Positions 54,110 through 63,005 of a stretch of 64,000 nt of DNA are shown here, one piece after another. The position numbers were made by a program, and so were the translations under genes. The DNA is from Marinisporobacter balticus (GTDB lineage Bacteria; Bacillota; Clostridia; Peptostreptococcales; Thermotaleaceae), in assembly GCF_004345705.1 (NCBI RefSeq), contig NZ_SLWV01000002.1, forward strand, positions 220,503 through 284,502, written 5' to 3'. The notes below the pieces were generated by a model. The model was given only the letters and a program-made list of their open reading frames with translations. It was not told the origin of the DNA and did not search any database. Numbering within the stretch: the stretch's first letter is position 1; the number at the start of each line of letters is the position of its first letter.

Positions 54110-55216
54110 TCATAAACGTAATTCAATATATTTATCATGAATCTTAATAGATTTTAAAACACTTTTCCCTAACACTGGTTTTAGATTCAAAATCAAACTA
54201 CCCTCACTAAATAATTCTTCTAAAGAATACTTATCTAGTTGCATTCCATAAAATGCGACTTGATCCACTTCAAATTTCAAAGCCTGTCCATCTACAATAA
54301 CAAACTTCCCTAATAAAACAATGTTCTTTTCTGGCATTTCCATTCTAACCCTATCTAACTCGAATCGAAATGAAATTTTTGACAAAAGTGGATAATCTGC
54401 TACTATTTTATTAAATGTTTTTTCTTCAAGAACGCCCTTGATACCAGCAGATGAAAAAGTTGTTTTAATGGTATTCATTGGCAAATTTCCTTTTTCTATA
54501 ATCTGTGAAACTGTCTTTATTATCTCTGGAAAAATTGACTGCGTCTCCTTCCACATCTGTTGAAAATTCATTAGACATTCTTGATAATGACCCCTTTCTT
54601 CTGCAAGAGAAGCTAAAACATTTTCCAAGTCTTCTTTTAGCTTTAATTTTTTTTCTAATGTTTCTTGTAACTTTTTCTGCTGATGTTTTATCAAAGCTAG
54701 TTTTTCATCTTGACTTCGTCTTTGAGTTGTTAATTTAGTTTTATTTAACTCTAACGACTCTAGGAGACTAGCTGTATTGCTAGTAAGATCTCGTAAAATA
54801 TTTAACCTTTGTATAAACGTCTTTAGGCTATCTGAATCTAAAATAATCTCTATGTAAGATGCAGGACCACTTTTCTGATATGTTTTAAGAATCTCTTTCA
54901 AAATATCCCTATTTCTTTCATATGTGATTGCTTCATTCGTAATCACTATCTCCAATTTTTCAATTTCTTGCTTTGTTGTATCCATATCATGAGCAATTTC
55001 ATATTCAGCTTTATCCATACCTTCTATCTCCTGGCTTAAAACAAACATTTTACCAAGTACTTCTTTTTCCTCATTAGAAATATTATTTAGCTTATCCTGT
55101 ATTTTAGATGGAGAATCAAGGTACGCTTCTCCCATACTTGAAAAAGAGAATGTTAAAATTAGTAAAAAGATCCAGCTAGAAGAAAGAAAAACTTTCTTCA
55201 ATCGAATTTTAATCAT
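54110..55216 (-). CDS. Secreted coiled-coil protein, EnvC/PcsB-like but without a hydrolase domain
   Basis: 368 residues. A signal peptide or N-terminal anchor (residues 8-30) is followed by long coiled coils (about 35-210) with the EnvC/PcsB-type hinge ASYIEIILDSDSLKTFIQRLNILRDL near 118. The C-terminal 130 residues (starting TIKTTFSSAGIKGVLEEKTFN) are a domain I do not recognise. No CHAP, NlpC/P60, M23 or LytM motif is present. It lies 15 bases upstream of ftsE, so it is the likely extracellular partner of FtsEX, perhaps an adaptor for a separate hydrolase. Confidence 0.8.
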   Translation of the reverse strand: MIKIRLKKVFLSSSWIFLLILTFSFSSMGEAYLDSPSKIQDKLNNISNEEKEVLGKMFVLSQEIEGMDKAEYEIAHDMDTTKQEIEKLEIVITNEAITYERNRDILKEILKTYQKSGPASYIEIILDSDSLKTFIQRLNILRDLTSNTASLLESLELNKTKLTTQRRSQDEKLALIKHQQKKLQETLEKKLKLKEDLENVLASLAEERGHYQECLMNFQQMWKETQSIFPEIIKTVSQIIEKGNLPMNTIKTTFSSAGIKGVLEEKTFNKIVADYPLLSKISFRFELDRVRMEMPEKNIVLLGKFVIVDGQALKFEVDQVAFYGMQLDKYSLEELFSEGSLILNLKPVLGKSVLKSIKIHDKYIELRL

Positions 55217-55479
55217 CTATATTCCGCCCTCCCCCGATCTCAACATAAATGTTTTTATATACAACATTACATTGTATATTCTAACAGAATATAGGTCATT
55301 ATAACATCTTTTTTCTTAAAGAATAATATAATAAAAGTACTGTTTCTATAATATTTTAGACATAAAAAGCGAACACTTTAAAATATAATTAATTAAAGAA
55401 CAAGATATTTTTCTTTATCTCTGCTATAATAAATTGATTCACATTTAAAACCATTCTTATAAATCGAGAGGAACTATAT

Positions 55480-56727
55480 ATGATTACATTTTATAAATTA
55501 GGAATAAAAAATGATTTAGTATATGCCCTTGAAAATCAAGGTATTACTACACCTACGCCAATTCAATCTTTAAGTATTCCAATTATTTTAAATCATAAAG
55601 ATTTAATTGCAGAAGCGCAAACAGGAACAGGAAAAACGCTTGCATTCCTTCTTCCTCTATTTCAAAATTTTGATATTGAAAATAATAATATTCAAGGTCT
55701 AATTATTACACCAACTCGTGAACTTGCTATTCAAATAACTGACGTAGCTAGACAACTTGCAAAATTAAAACCCCTCCATATACTTGCAGCTTACGGTGGA
55801 CAAGACATTAACGCACAGTTACATAAACTAAGTGGCAACATCCAACTGGTTATTGGCACCCCAGGGAGAATCAACGATCACATCAGCAGAGGTACTATTC
55901 ATTTTGATCATTTAAAAACAGTTGTAATAGATGAAGCGGATCAAATGTTTCATATTGGATTCAATAGAAAGATTGATAGCATTTTAAGTGCATTACCCAA
56001 AACCAGACAAACTTTATGCTTTTCTGCGACCATGAATACCAACATAGATGAATTTTTATATAAATATTTGATCAATCCAAAACAAGTAATAGCTCCAAAA
56101 AAACAGATACTCCTTGAAAATATATCTCAGATTGTTGTTCAAACCTCAAATAGAAAAAAACTTCCTGCTTTATTAAAAATTCTACACCAAGATTATCCTA
56201 GCAAAGCCATTATATTTTGTAAAACGCGCATAAGAACGCATACACTATACGAAGAGTTGCTTAATGCAGGTTATAGTGTAGCTGCACTTCATGGAGATTT
56301 AACCCAAGCAAAGCGAGAATTTGTAATGAAGTCCTTTAGAAACAATGAAGTAAAATTTTTAATCGCAACAGATGTTGCAGCCCGTGGACTTGATGTTGAT
56401 GGTATTACGCATGTTATCAACTATGACATGCCTCATAATGTAGAAAGCTACATTCATAGAATCGGACGAACGGGTCGGGCTGGCTATGTCGGTGTTGCTT
56501 ATACACTTATAACGATGAAAAATGAAGAAAAGCTTGAAGCCATTGAAAATTTCATCAATATGAAAATCAAACGAATCAGTATGGGGAATGATGCAAAACT
56601 AAATGTTTCACAAGAACATAAAAACAAACAAATGAACAATAATACACTTATCAAAAAAGTAAATAAAAATAGTAGAAACAATAAAAATAATAAACACAAT
56701 AAATACCATAAGAACGATAGACTTTAA
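55480..56727 (+). CDS. DEAD-box RNA helicase
   Basis: 415 residues. Motifs in order: Q motif TTPTPIQSLSIP, Walker A AQTGTGKT (residue 50), PTRELAIQ, GTPGRI, VIDEADQ (motif II, 152), SAT, and HRIGRTGRAG (motif VI, 327). The C-terminal 45 residues are an asparagine- and lysine-rich basic tail, likely RNA-binding. It resembles CshA-type helicases without a dedicated RNA-binding domain. The start follows GAGAGGAAC. A hairpin AGCATCTATC/GATAGATGCCTTTT lies after the stop. Confidence 0.9.
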   Translation: MITFYKLGIKNDLVYALENQGITTPTPIQSLSIPIILNHKDLIAEAQTGTGKTLAFLLPLFQNFDIENNNIQGLIITPTRELAIQITDVARQLAKLKPLHILAAYGGQDINAQLHKLSGNIQLVIGTPGRINDHISRGTIHFDHLKTVVIDEADQMFHIGFNRKIDSILSALPKTRQTLCFSATMNTNIDEFLYKYLINPKQVIAPKKQILLENISQIVVQTSNRKKLPALLKILHQDYPSKAIIFCKTRIRTHTLYEELLNAGYSVAALHGDLTQAKREFVMKSFRNNEVKFLIATDVAARGLDVDGITHVINYDMPHNVESYIHRIGRTGRAGYVGVAYTLITMKNEEKLEAIENFINMKIKRISMGNDAKLNVSQEHKNKQMNNNTLIKKVNKNSRNNKNNKHNKYHKNDRL

Positions 56728-56737
56728 AAAACAACAA

Positions 56738-56770
56738 AAGCATCTATCTTTCGTCGATAGATGCCTTTTA
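56738..56770 (+). terminator. Terminator after the DEAD-box gene
   Basis: AAAGCATCTATC, loop TTTC, then GATAGATGCCTTTTAT. It lies between convergent genes and may serve both. Confidence 0.7.
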
Positions 56771-56784
56771 TATTACCTAAATAT

Positions 56785-56979
56785 TCAATTCACTATTTCC
56801 TTAACTCTACCAACAATGCCACTCTCAAGCATAACTTTAATCCCATGATGATGATTAGGCGACTTTGTAAGAATCCTTTGAACTACGCCCTCTGTTAATT
56901 TACCTGAACGCTGATCTTGTTTTTGAACAACCATGACTTTTCTACCTACTTTTATATTTTCCCGTTTCGTTCCATTCAT
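56785..56979 (-). CDS. ywbE: YwbE family protein (DUF2196)
   Basis: 64 residues. Family pattern KRENIKVGRKVMVVQKQDQRSGKLTEGVV followed by ILTKSPNHHHGIKVMLESG. Widespread in Firmicutes, without known function; often near RNA helicase genes. An AGAGGAT ribosome binding site precedes it. Confidence 0.85.
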   Translation of the reverse strand: MNGTKRENIKVGRKVMVVQKQDQRSGKLTEGVVQRILTKSPNHHHGIKVMLESGIVGRVKEIVN

Positions 56980-57038
56980 TTTATTAATCCTCTTTCAGTC
57001 GTATTTTGAATAGCATTATATATGTATCTATTGATTTT

Positions 57039-57197
57039 TTATTTATCAAACGCACCGCCTCGTTTGGTATTTTTAAATGCCTTTTGGTAACTTCCACTTT
57101 TTTTATTCGCTGTTCCATCAGTGGAACCTTGTTGTGAACTTATTTTCTTTTTTTCTTCAATGATTTTTTTCATTCGTTCAATATTATTATTTGACAT
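57039..57197 (-). CDS. Small basic hypothetical protein
   Basis: 52 residues, beginning MSNNNIERMKKIIEEKKK and ending KAFKNTKRGGAFDK. Lysine-rich with a conserved-looking glycine C-terminus. A ribosome binding site AGGAGTGTTAAGGT lies upstream. It is next to the dbpA-like gene on the same strand. I infer a ribosome- or RNA-associated role only from charge and context. Confidence 0.6.
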   Translation of the reverse strand: MSNNNIERMKKIIEEKKKISSQQGSTDGTANKKSGSYQKAFKNTKRGGAFDK

Positions 57198-57253
57198 ACC
57201 TTAACACTCCTTAACATTATATTTCGTTCATGTCCTTCATTGTATCTCTTTGG

Positions 57254-58699
57254 TTACATCTCCACCTTACTTACCTTTCGAAGTCTGCCTTTAATAGGTG
57301 TCTTTTGTAACGTTCTAAAAACTAATTCACCCTTATTATTTAATATTTCTACAAAGGTAGATATATCAACGATATTGATGATCCCTATATCTTTAGCTGT
57401 TATACCTTTAATACTACAAAGTGTACCTACAATATCTACGGGTCTCATCTTTGTTTTCTTACCTGCATTGATATGTAATTTCATAATTTCTTTGCTTAGT
57501 TTCGCACCTTTTGTTTCTTTAATTTTAGGCGTCGTATTTATTTTTTCAACAAATTCCGATTTTAAGTTCTCAACAGTTTCTTTATCCGGTCTTTCTTTCA
57601 AAAGCATCTCTTTTCCAATATATTGCTGTATATCCTTTAAAAACTTACTTTCATTTTGTGTTACAAAAGTAATTGCTCTACCTTCCCTGCCTATACGTCC
57701 AGTTCTTCCAATCCTATGCACATAGCTTTCTCTATCTTGTGGTATATCATAATTGATTACAAGTGAAATATTATCTATATCTATCCCTCTAGCTGCAACA
57801 TCTGTAGCTATCAGATATCTGAAATACCCTTGCTTAAAACCATTCATTACGCTTAACCTATCCCGTTGTTCCATTCCACCATGAATCTTATCACAAATAT
57901 ACTTTAGCTTTTCCAGTTCATTATAAACCTCTTCCACCTTTTGCTTTGTATTGCAAAATATCATGCAACTATCTGGATTTTCTACTATCGTTACATCTCT
58001 TAAAAGTTTTATTTTATCTCTTTGATCTACATTATATCTCTCTTGACATATCCTGTCTTTCGTTGAATTTTGTTCTTCTATTGCAACAGATATAGGCGCT
58101 TTCATGTATTTGTTGCATAAAGACTCTATGTCTCTTGGCATTGTAGCTGACAATAATAGCGTCACACGTTCTTTTGACAAGCGCGTTATTATGGTCTCTA
58201 TTTGCTCTATAAATCCCATATTCAGCATTTCATCCGCTTCATCTATCACAAGATATTTTATTTTTGATGTATCAAATGTCCCTCTTTCGATATGGTCTAT
58301 AATCCGACCCGGTGTACCCACCACCACATGTGTTTTTTGTTTAAGTTCCTTTTCTTGAATATAGAAAGGAGACTTTCCGTAAATTGCTGATACTTTAAGC
58401 CTTTTAAACCTACCTATATTAAAAATATCTTCTTTGACTTGGATCGCAAGTTCTCTTGTCGGCGCAAGCACCAAAGCTTGCGGTTTATTTTCATCCCAAT
58501 CTACTAATTCACAAATAGGAATGGCAAATGCAGCTGTCTTTCCGCTTCCAGTTTGGGACTTCACAATTATATCCTTTTGCTCTAATACCGCCGGGATCAC
58601 CTGTTCTTGAACGCTTGTTGGGTTGTTGAAATTCAACATATTAATTGCTTTTAATATTTCACTACTTAATTGGTAATCGTTAAAATTTGCTTTTATCAT
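57254..58699 (-). CDS. dbpA: DEAD-box RNA helicase with DbpA-type RNA-binding domain
   Basis: 481 residues. Helicase motifs: QTGSGKT (residue 48), PTRELAIQ, VIDEADEM, LLSATMPRD, HRIGRTGRIG. The C-terminal 75 residues (from KLHINAGKKTKMRPVDIVGTL) match the DbpA/YxiN domain that recognises hairpin 92 of 23S rRNA, pointing to a role in large-subunit assembly. The ORF ends GRLRKVSKVEM. A small basic protein and YwbE are encoded downstream. Confidence 0.93.
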   Translation of the reverse strand: MIKANFNDYQLSSEILKAINMLNFNNPTSVQEQVIPAVLEQKDIIVKSQTGSGKTAAFAIPICELVDWDENKPQALVLAPTRELAIQVKEDIFNIGRFKRLKVSAIYGKSPFYIQEKELKQKTHVVVGTPGRIIDHIERGTFDTSKIKYLVIDEADEMLNMGFIEQIETIITRLSKERVTLLLSATMPRDIESLCNKYMKAPISVAIEEQNSTKDRICQERYNVDQRDKIKLLRDVTIVENPDSCMIFCNTKQKVEEVYNELEKLKYICDKIHGGMEQRDRLSVMNGFKQGYFRYLIATDVAARGIDIDNISLVINYDIPQDRESYVHRIGRTGRIGREGRAITFVTQNESKFLKDIQQYIGKEMLLKERPDKETVENLKSEFVEKINTTPKIKETKGAKLSKEIMKLHINAGKKTKMRPVDIVGTLCSIKGITAKDIGIINIVDISTFVEILNNKGELVFRTLQKTPIKGRLRKVSKVEM

Positions 58700-58987
58700 T
58701 TAGTCATCTCTTTCTTTAATATTTCTATTGCAATTATTCTTAGCAATATATATTTTATTATGTTTCCTCATTCATATTACCTTCTTAAGATTCTTATAGC
58801 CCTCATTCCTTGCTACTTATATTATAGCCTACAAACCAATTATTTTTAACTATATTTTATGAAATATTATTCTTAATCCTTCAACACAAAAACAAAATAT
58901 ACTGGTTTTACAACCTCAATTTTATCTACCTACGCATTAAACATCTGACAGACCCCACCAATAACATGAATAGACAAGTAAATTTGT

Positions 58988-59015
58988 AACACTTATGCTA
59001 CAACCTACATACATT
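58988..59015 (+). promoter_or_regulatory. Possible mother-cell sporulation promoter (sigma-K/E-like)
   Basis: AACA (-35) and CATACATT (-10) are spaced by 16 bases, 60 bases before the small Gly/Cys-rich protein gene. Such elements fit sigma-K or sigma-E consensus only loosely. Confidence 0.35.
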
Positions 59016-59074
59016 GTATTAGGACAAAATAAAAAAAATAGAAAATAATATTAATATAAAGGAGGTTTACCCTT

Positions 59075-59194
59075 ATGGCTAATGCTCAATGTGGTGGAAT
59101 TGGTGGATGTGATAGCAGTTTACTTTTCTTCTTCTTGTTATTAGTAATATTGTTCTGTGGCTGTGGTGGCTACGGTGGTTTTGGTGGTTGCTAA
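59075..59194 (+). CDS. Tiny Gly/Cys-rich membrane protein (YjcZ/sporulation type)
   Basis: 39 residues: MANAQCGGIGGCDSS, a 15-residue hydrophobic helix LLFFFLLLVILFCGC, then GGYGGFGGC. It is preceded by the strong site AAAGGAGG. Short proteins of this build are common at Firmicutes sporulation loci (YjcZ-like, spore-coat associated). A hairpin (59204-59236) follows. Confidence 0.75.
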   Translation: MANAQCGGIGGCDSSLLFFFLLLVILFCGCGGYGGFGGC

Positions 59195-59203
59195 GTATTA
59201 AAA

Positions 59204-59236
59204 AAAAGAATTGGGTTTTTCATTCCCAATTCTTAA
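59204..59236 (+). terminator. Hairpin after the Gly/Cys-rich protein gene
   Basis: AAGAATTGGG, loop, CCCAATTCTT. No long T-tract follows, so termination strength is uncertain. Confidence 0.55.
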
Positions 59237-59523
59237 TACATACTTCCATTTCATAAATTAGTCATTTATTTTAGTAGTTTCTTTAATGGCCAGGAGGAAT
59301 CCTGGTCTATATATTTTCTTCTCTTGAATTTCTTTTAAAATATTCATACTAAAAATTCTATCATTGAGCTGGTTATTGTTACTGATGCTAATATTTTGAG
59401 ATTAGTTAAATATGTGTTTAGAAAGAATTTCATTTTAACAAAAGGGATTATTTTTTTCTGCTCATATCCTAAACAAAACTAACATTTCCTGCTATTTTAT
59501 ATTAGACAAATAGCATCTCTTAC
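59237..59523. other. Intergenic stretch with a possible gene remnant
   Basis: On the minus strand a 45-codon open stretch without a start (ends KKIYRPGFLLAIKETTKIND just before a TAA at 59261) looks protein-like and may be the tail of a lost gene. Nothing else is recognisable. Confidence 0.3.
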
Positions 59524-59691
59524 TTATTTCTCATTCTTATTTGTTGGGTTTATAATAATAATTTTATTCCTGATATCACCTAAATCGTTATCGGCTATAG
59601 TTCTTCGCTTTGGTTCTGTATTATAAATCTCTCCATATTCACCTTCTGGTAATTTGGCTAACCTTCCTCTTTTATTTTTATCTTTACTCAT
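59524..59691 (-). CDS. Hypothetical small protein
   Basis: 55 residues, beginning MSKDKNKRGRLAKLPEGEYG and ending RNKIIIINPTNKNEK. The start follows GAGGTGAAG with good spacing, which supports a real gene. Family unknown. It lies downstream of a second short ORF on the same strand. Confidence 0.55.
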   Translation of the reverse strand: MSKDKNKRGRLAKLPEGEYGEIYNTEPKRRTIADNDLGDIRNKIIIINPTNKNEK

Positions 59692-59756
59692 ATCTTCACC
59701 TCACTATTATTATTTGATTGATGAGAAGATGATATACAACAATATTTTGTATGGAA

Positions 59757-59777
59757 AAAGAGAGCTTTCACTCTCCT
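59757..59777 (-). terminator. Terminator between two short ORFs
   Basis: Minus strand GAGAG, TGAAAG loop, CTCTCTTTTT. It ends the 37-residue ORF transcript. Confidence 0.65.
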
Positions 59778-59781
59778 ATCC

Positions 59782-59895
59782 TTATTTTTTATCTTTTAAA
59801 TCTATAATCTCTTTAATCCTACCTTTTTTCATTGCTTTTTTTACAGATCCTTTTTCAGGGTCTAAAATCTCTTTTGCTTTTTTTATTTGTTTCAT
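59782..59895 (-). CDS. Hypothetical small basic protein
   Basis: 37 residues, starting MKQIKKAKEILDPEKGSVKK and ending IKEIIDLKDKK. A good site AGAGGTGATG precedes the ATG, and a terminator follows, which argues for a real transcript. Function unknown. Confidence 0.5.
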   Translation of the reverse strand: MKQIKKAKEILDPEKGSVKKAMKKGRIKEIIDLKDKK

Positions 59896-60252
59896 ATCAT
59901 CACCTCTGCTTTAGTATTTGAACGGATGTTAGATGATATGCACGTATTATAATGTACTCAGGTAGTTAGACACAAAATCAAAAAAAAATTGCTGTTATTG
60001 CACTGCAATAGTACGTAAAAGTAATATCGTTACAACAAAAGTGGGGAAGATTATTATTTATGGTTCAACGTCGAATTTTGTGATTTTAGAAAAACAAAAG
60101 TTAGTCAACAAAAAATAACAATATAATTATTTCCAAATACATTTTGATTAATGGCTTAAAACCAATGTTTTTATCAAATAGGTTCTATAAATTACTATTA
60201 AAAAATATATTGATCAAACCTATTTTATGATGTTATCACAAAACTTGATGTT

Positions 60253-60395
60253 GAACTTTATTTATAAGCGTATAAAATATAAAATATTATAGATAATAAT
60301 ATAGTCTCTCGGAATTATTCGAGTGTGATGTTTCAAGGTTTCCCTCAAAACAAATTTATTGTAATCCTCCTGATTTTATCAGGAGGTATTTCCTT
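60253..60395 (+). other. Possible small RNA with intrinsic terminator
   Basis: TTGAAC near 60253 and an AT-rich -10 (TAAAAT) about 16 bases later could start a transcript. A hairpin TCCTCCTGAT/ATCAGGAGGT near 60366-60391 followed by a T-rich stretch could end it. No ORF lies between. The rest of 59900-60500 is AT-rich and empty. Confidence 0.3.
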
Positions 60396-60500
60396 TTATA
60401 CAAAGTAAAATTGGAAATTTTACTTATTAAAAAACATTTATAAATTTACCAAAAATACTTAACTTTTCAAAATCGCCCTAATAATCACAGTGAAAGGATT

Positions 60501-60611
60501 ATGATAACTATAAAATCTTTTTGCTCTATAGGTGTGGTGCTTGGAATATTAAACAATCCAGATACACCGGGATTAGATTTATCTTTTATAAAAAAGGATG
60601 GTGGGAACTGA
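60501..60611 (+). CDS. Short ORF, doubtful
   Basis: 36 codons, MITIKSFCSIGVVLGILNNP to a C-terminal KKDGGN. GAAAGG lies three bases before the ATG, too close for an ideal site. It may be a gene remnant. Family unknown. Confidence 0.3.
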   Translation: MITIKSFCSIGVVLGILNNPDTPGLDLSFIKKDGGN

Positions 60612-60809
60612 AGATTTTGAATGCACCTTTTAATAAGTTTTTTAATAACGCTATAGATAAGCTGATGTATATTTAAGGAAAATATATTATAAAAAGGTTT
60701 TTTTTCATATAATAGGTAGTAGTTCAATAAAATATATGATAATATATACACGAGGTAAATATTAGAATATTTTTAATATTCAAAAATCAAACCGAAAGGA
60801 TGTGTATTG

Positions 60810-61613
60810 ATGAAAAAAGTAATGAGTTTATTTTTAATCACTGTATTAATCATGTCAAGTTTATCTGTGTCATGGGCTAGAGCACAAGATTGTTTAACAC
60901 CAGCAGATGGTTGGGATGATGAAGGTGGAGTTTTAAAAGGAGCTTCCCATTATCCTATAAGCATTGAGGGAGGGATACGTTTTGACTTAAGTTCTTACAG
61001 TAGTGGTAATAGTTTTAGTAAGACATTTTATATTAGAAATAATAATGAGGTTAAAGTAAAGGTATATTTGTATTTTGATGGAAATAAAATTAGTAACATA
61101 GATAAGAAAAATATACTGGTTAATAGAAAAGAAACAGATACTATAACTATTTCTCCATATAGCAGGAAAAAGGTTACAGTTTCCGGAATTATTCCATCTG
61201 GGAAAAAAAATTGGGAAGCAACCTTACGAGTGGTTAATATGACGTATTATAATTCATATCACGAGCTATATTTTTTTGGTAGTCAACCAAATAATGATGC
61301 TCCTACAAATTTAAGAACAACGTATAATGAGTATATGGATACGTTAAATATATTATGGGATCCTATGCACGCAGGCATTACTCATTATAAGGTTTATGTG
61401 GAAAGATCAAAGAAGGGACAATGGGAGTATTTAGGGCAAGCAAAACAATTCACAATGGTTAATGGACAAAAGAGTGATTATGTATCATTTCGTGTAAGTA
61501 ATGCTTATAAAGAAGGTATTTTATATAAAAGATACATGGTTATAGGTTGCAATCATGGTCAATCTGCACCTGCATTTGTTCAATATAGATTTGGTGATGT
61601 ATGGTTGCCATAG
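60810..61613 (+). CDS. Secreted protein with beta-sandwich (FN3-like) C-terminus
   Basis: 267 residues. A signal peptide runs to about residue 25 (cleavage after WARA). The middle part (residues about 60-150) is a beta-rich domain of unknown family. The last 90 residues carry DAPTNLRTTYN...NILWDPMHAGITHYKVYVER, the typical start and W-x-P pattern of a fibronectin type III domain. The ATG at 60810 follows AAAGGA with nine bases. The role is unknown; cell-surface or spore-surface is possible. Confidence 0.65.
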   Translation: MKKVMSLFLITVLIMSSLSVSWARAQDCLTPADGWDDEGGVLKGASHYPISIEGGIRFDLSSYSSGNSFSKTFYIRNNNEVKVKVYLYFDGNKISNIDKKNILVNRKETDTITISPYSRKKVTVSGIIPSGKKNWEATLRVVNMTYYNSYHELYFFGSQPNNDAPTNLRTTYNEYMDTLNILWDPMHAGITHYKVYVERSKKGQWEYLGQAKQFTMVNGQKSDYVSFRVSNAYKEGILYKRYMVIGCNHGQSAPAFVQYRFGDVWLP

Positions 61614-61637
61614 GCTTATCTTAACAACTAAAGAATA

Positions 61638-61670
61638 TAACGGAGAATACAAAGCTATTCTCTGTTCTTT
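61638..61670 (+). terminator. Terminator after the secreted protein gene
   Basis: AACGGAGAATA, loop, TATTCTCTGTTCTTTT. Confidence 0.6.
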
Positions 61671-61750
61671 TATGGATTAGATATTTAAGGAAATTAGCAG
61701 TAGATATACAAAAGAAATTGAAAACGTAGTAAAAGTATTAGTTAACATAG

Positions 61751-61782
61751 ATAAGGGTAGGGTTCTACCCTTATTTTTTTCA
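61751..61782 (+). terminator. Second, strong hairpin
   Basis: ATAAGGGTAG, loop GGTT, CTACCCTTATTTTTTT. There is no recognisable gene between it and the preceding terminator, so it may end a lost or non-coding transcript. Confidence 0.65.
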
Positions 61783-61829
61783 GCTTATCAAACGAACATG
61801 TATTCTAGACATAAGGAGATGAAAACCAA

Positions 61830-61943
61830 TGAAAATGATTACAGATAAGGATTTAATAGTATACTTGGTAGGTAAAGGATTTTAAATTCAAAAAGCTGAA
61901 AAAGAATATAATGAGTTTCAAGAAGAAGAAAAAGAAAAAACCT
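61830..61943 (+). pseudogene. Small gene interrupted by an in-frame stop
   Basis: A good ribosome binding site AAGGAGATG precedes ATG, giving MKMITDKDLIVYLVGKGF then TAA. The same frame continues IQKAEKEYNEFQEEEKEKT to a second stop. The pattern K-x-I-x-D-KDLIVYL-x-x-KGF resembles the start of small phage-type proteins (DUF5659-like). The transposase frame begins inside it, so an insertion probably broke it. Confidence 0.45.
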
Positions 61944-63005
61944 AAAAAAGGTGAGAAAGCACCTCTCAAAAAACCTGGTATTGTTAAAAAGTTAGTAGAG
62001 CGTTTTCTAAAATACGGCTCTAAGAAAAAAGAATTGCCTGCTGATCGACTATTTGAATTCTTTGAGTCTCAGTTCCTTGCAGTTTCTGCTAACTTAGGTT
62101 TAATTGGTAATCCTAAAAATTTTGGGACAGTAGGTGATGGTACTCCATTAGAAACTTCTAGTTACCCAAGGAGCAAACCTACTTGTAATTGTAATGCCAA
62201 GGGAATATCTAAGTGTAATCATCCACGGTTTTACTCTCAACCTGACTGTACTTCAGGTTGGGATAGCTCTAAGGAAAAATATTTTAATGGATATTCCCTC
62301 TACATGATATCCTCTAGCGATAGTCTTTATGACTTACCTCTTTATCCTAGACTAAATCCTGCTTCTAGGCATGATTCAGTTAGCTTTGTTATTTCCTTTA
62401 TTGAGTTTTCACAGAGATACTCCCTAGGCAATACTAGCAAAATACTTCTTGATGCTGCCCATGATTCTGAGGCTATTTACACACTGCTAAAACACTATAA
62501 AACTGAGCCTTTTATTGATCTTAATATTAAAACCCAAAAAAATTACTCGACTGAGTGTGATATTCAAATTTCACCTAATGGTATTCCAGTTTGCCCTATC
62601 GGGCTTAATATGAAATCAAATGGCTTTGACAAATCACAAAATCGTAGAAAATGGCGCTGTCCTCTTGCTCGCGGCACTAAAAATTCTTGTGAAAACGCTT
62701 GTAAAAACCCTTGTTCAAATGCTAAGTGTGGTCGTACTTTCCATACCTTTAATAAAGATAATCCACGATTGTTTACTAAAACACCTAGATCATCTAAAGT
62801 ATGGAAACTTATTTACAAAAGACGGACTTCTGTAGAGCGATCAAACAAGCGTGAAAAAGTTGATTACCTCTTAGAACATGGTCGTCACCGTTCCACTAAA
62901 ATGTGGTACATACGCACTTATGCAATCATGATGTGCCAACACATTGATGCTTGGTATTCTCACTTAAAGGAAACTTTAAACCTTAAAGAAATTATTTCTG
63001 CTTAG
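61911..63005 (+). pseudogene. N-terminally truncated DDE transposase
   Basis: 364 codons. GDGTPLETSSYPRSKPTCNC near residue 73, a cysteine-rich CNHPRFYSQPDCTSGWDS segment, PASRHDSVSFVISF near 150, LLDAAHDSEAIYTLLKHYKTEPFIDLN near 185 (second catalytic aspartate) and the C-terminal SVERSNKREKVDYLLE (catalytic glutamate) are typical of a large clostridial IS transposase group. Full-length relatives are longer by about 100 residues or more, and the first 40 residues here are a run of lysines read from the junction. So the element is a 5'-deleted copy. I see no clear terminal inverted repeats. Confidence 0.75.

Noticed and set aside
60485..60751. 88-codon minus-strand ORF
   Set aside because: AT-rich frame with no ribosome binding site and low-complexity residues. 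The opposite strand has an equally weak short ORF.
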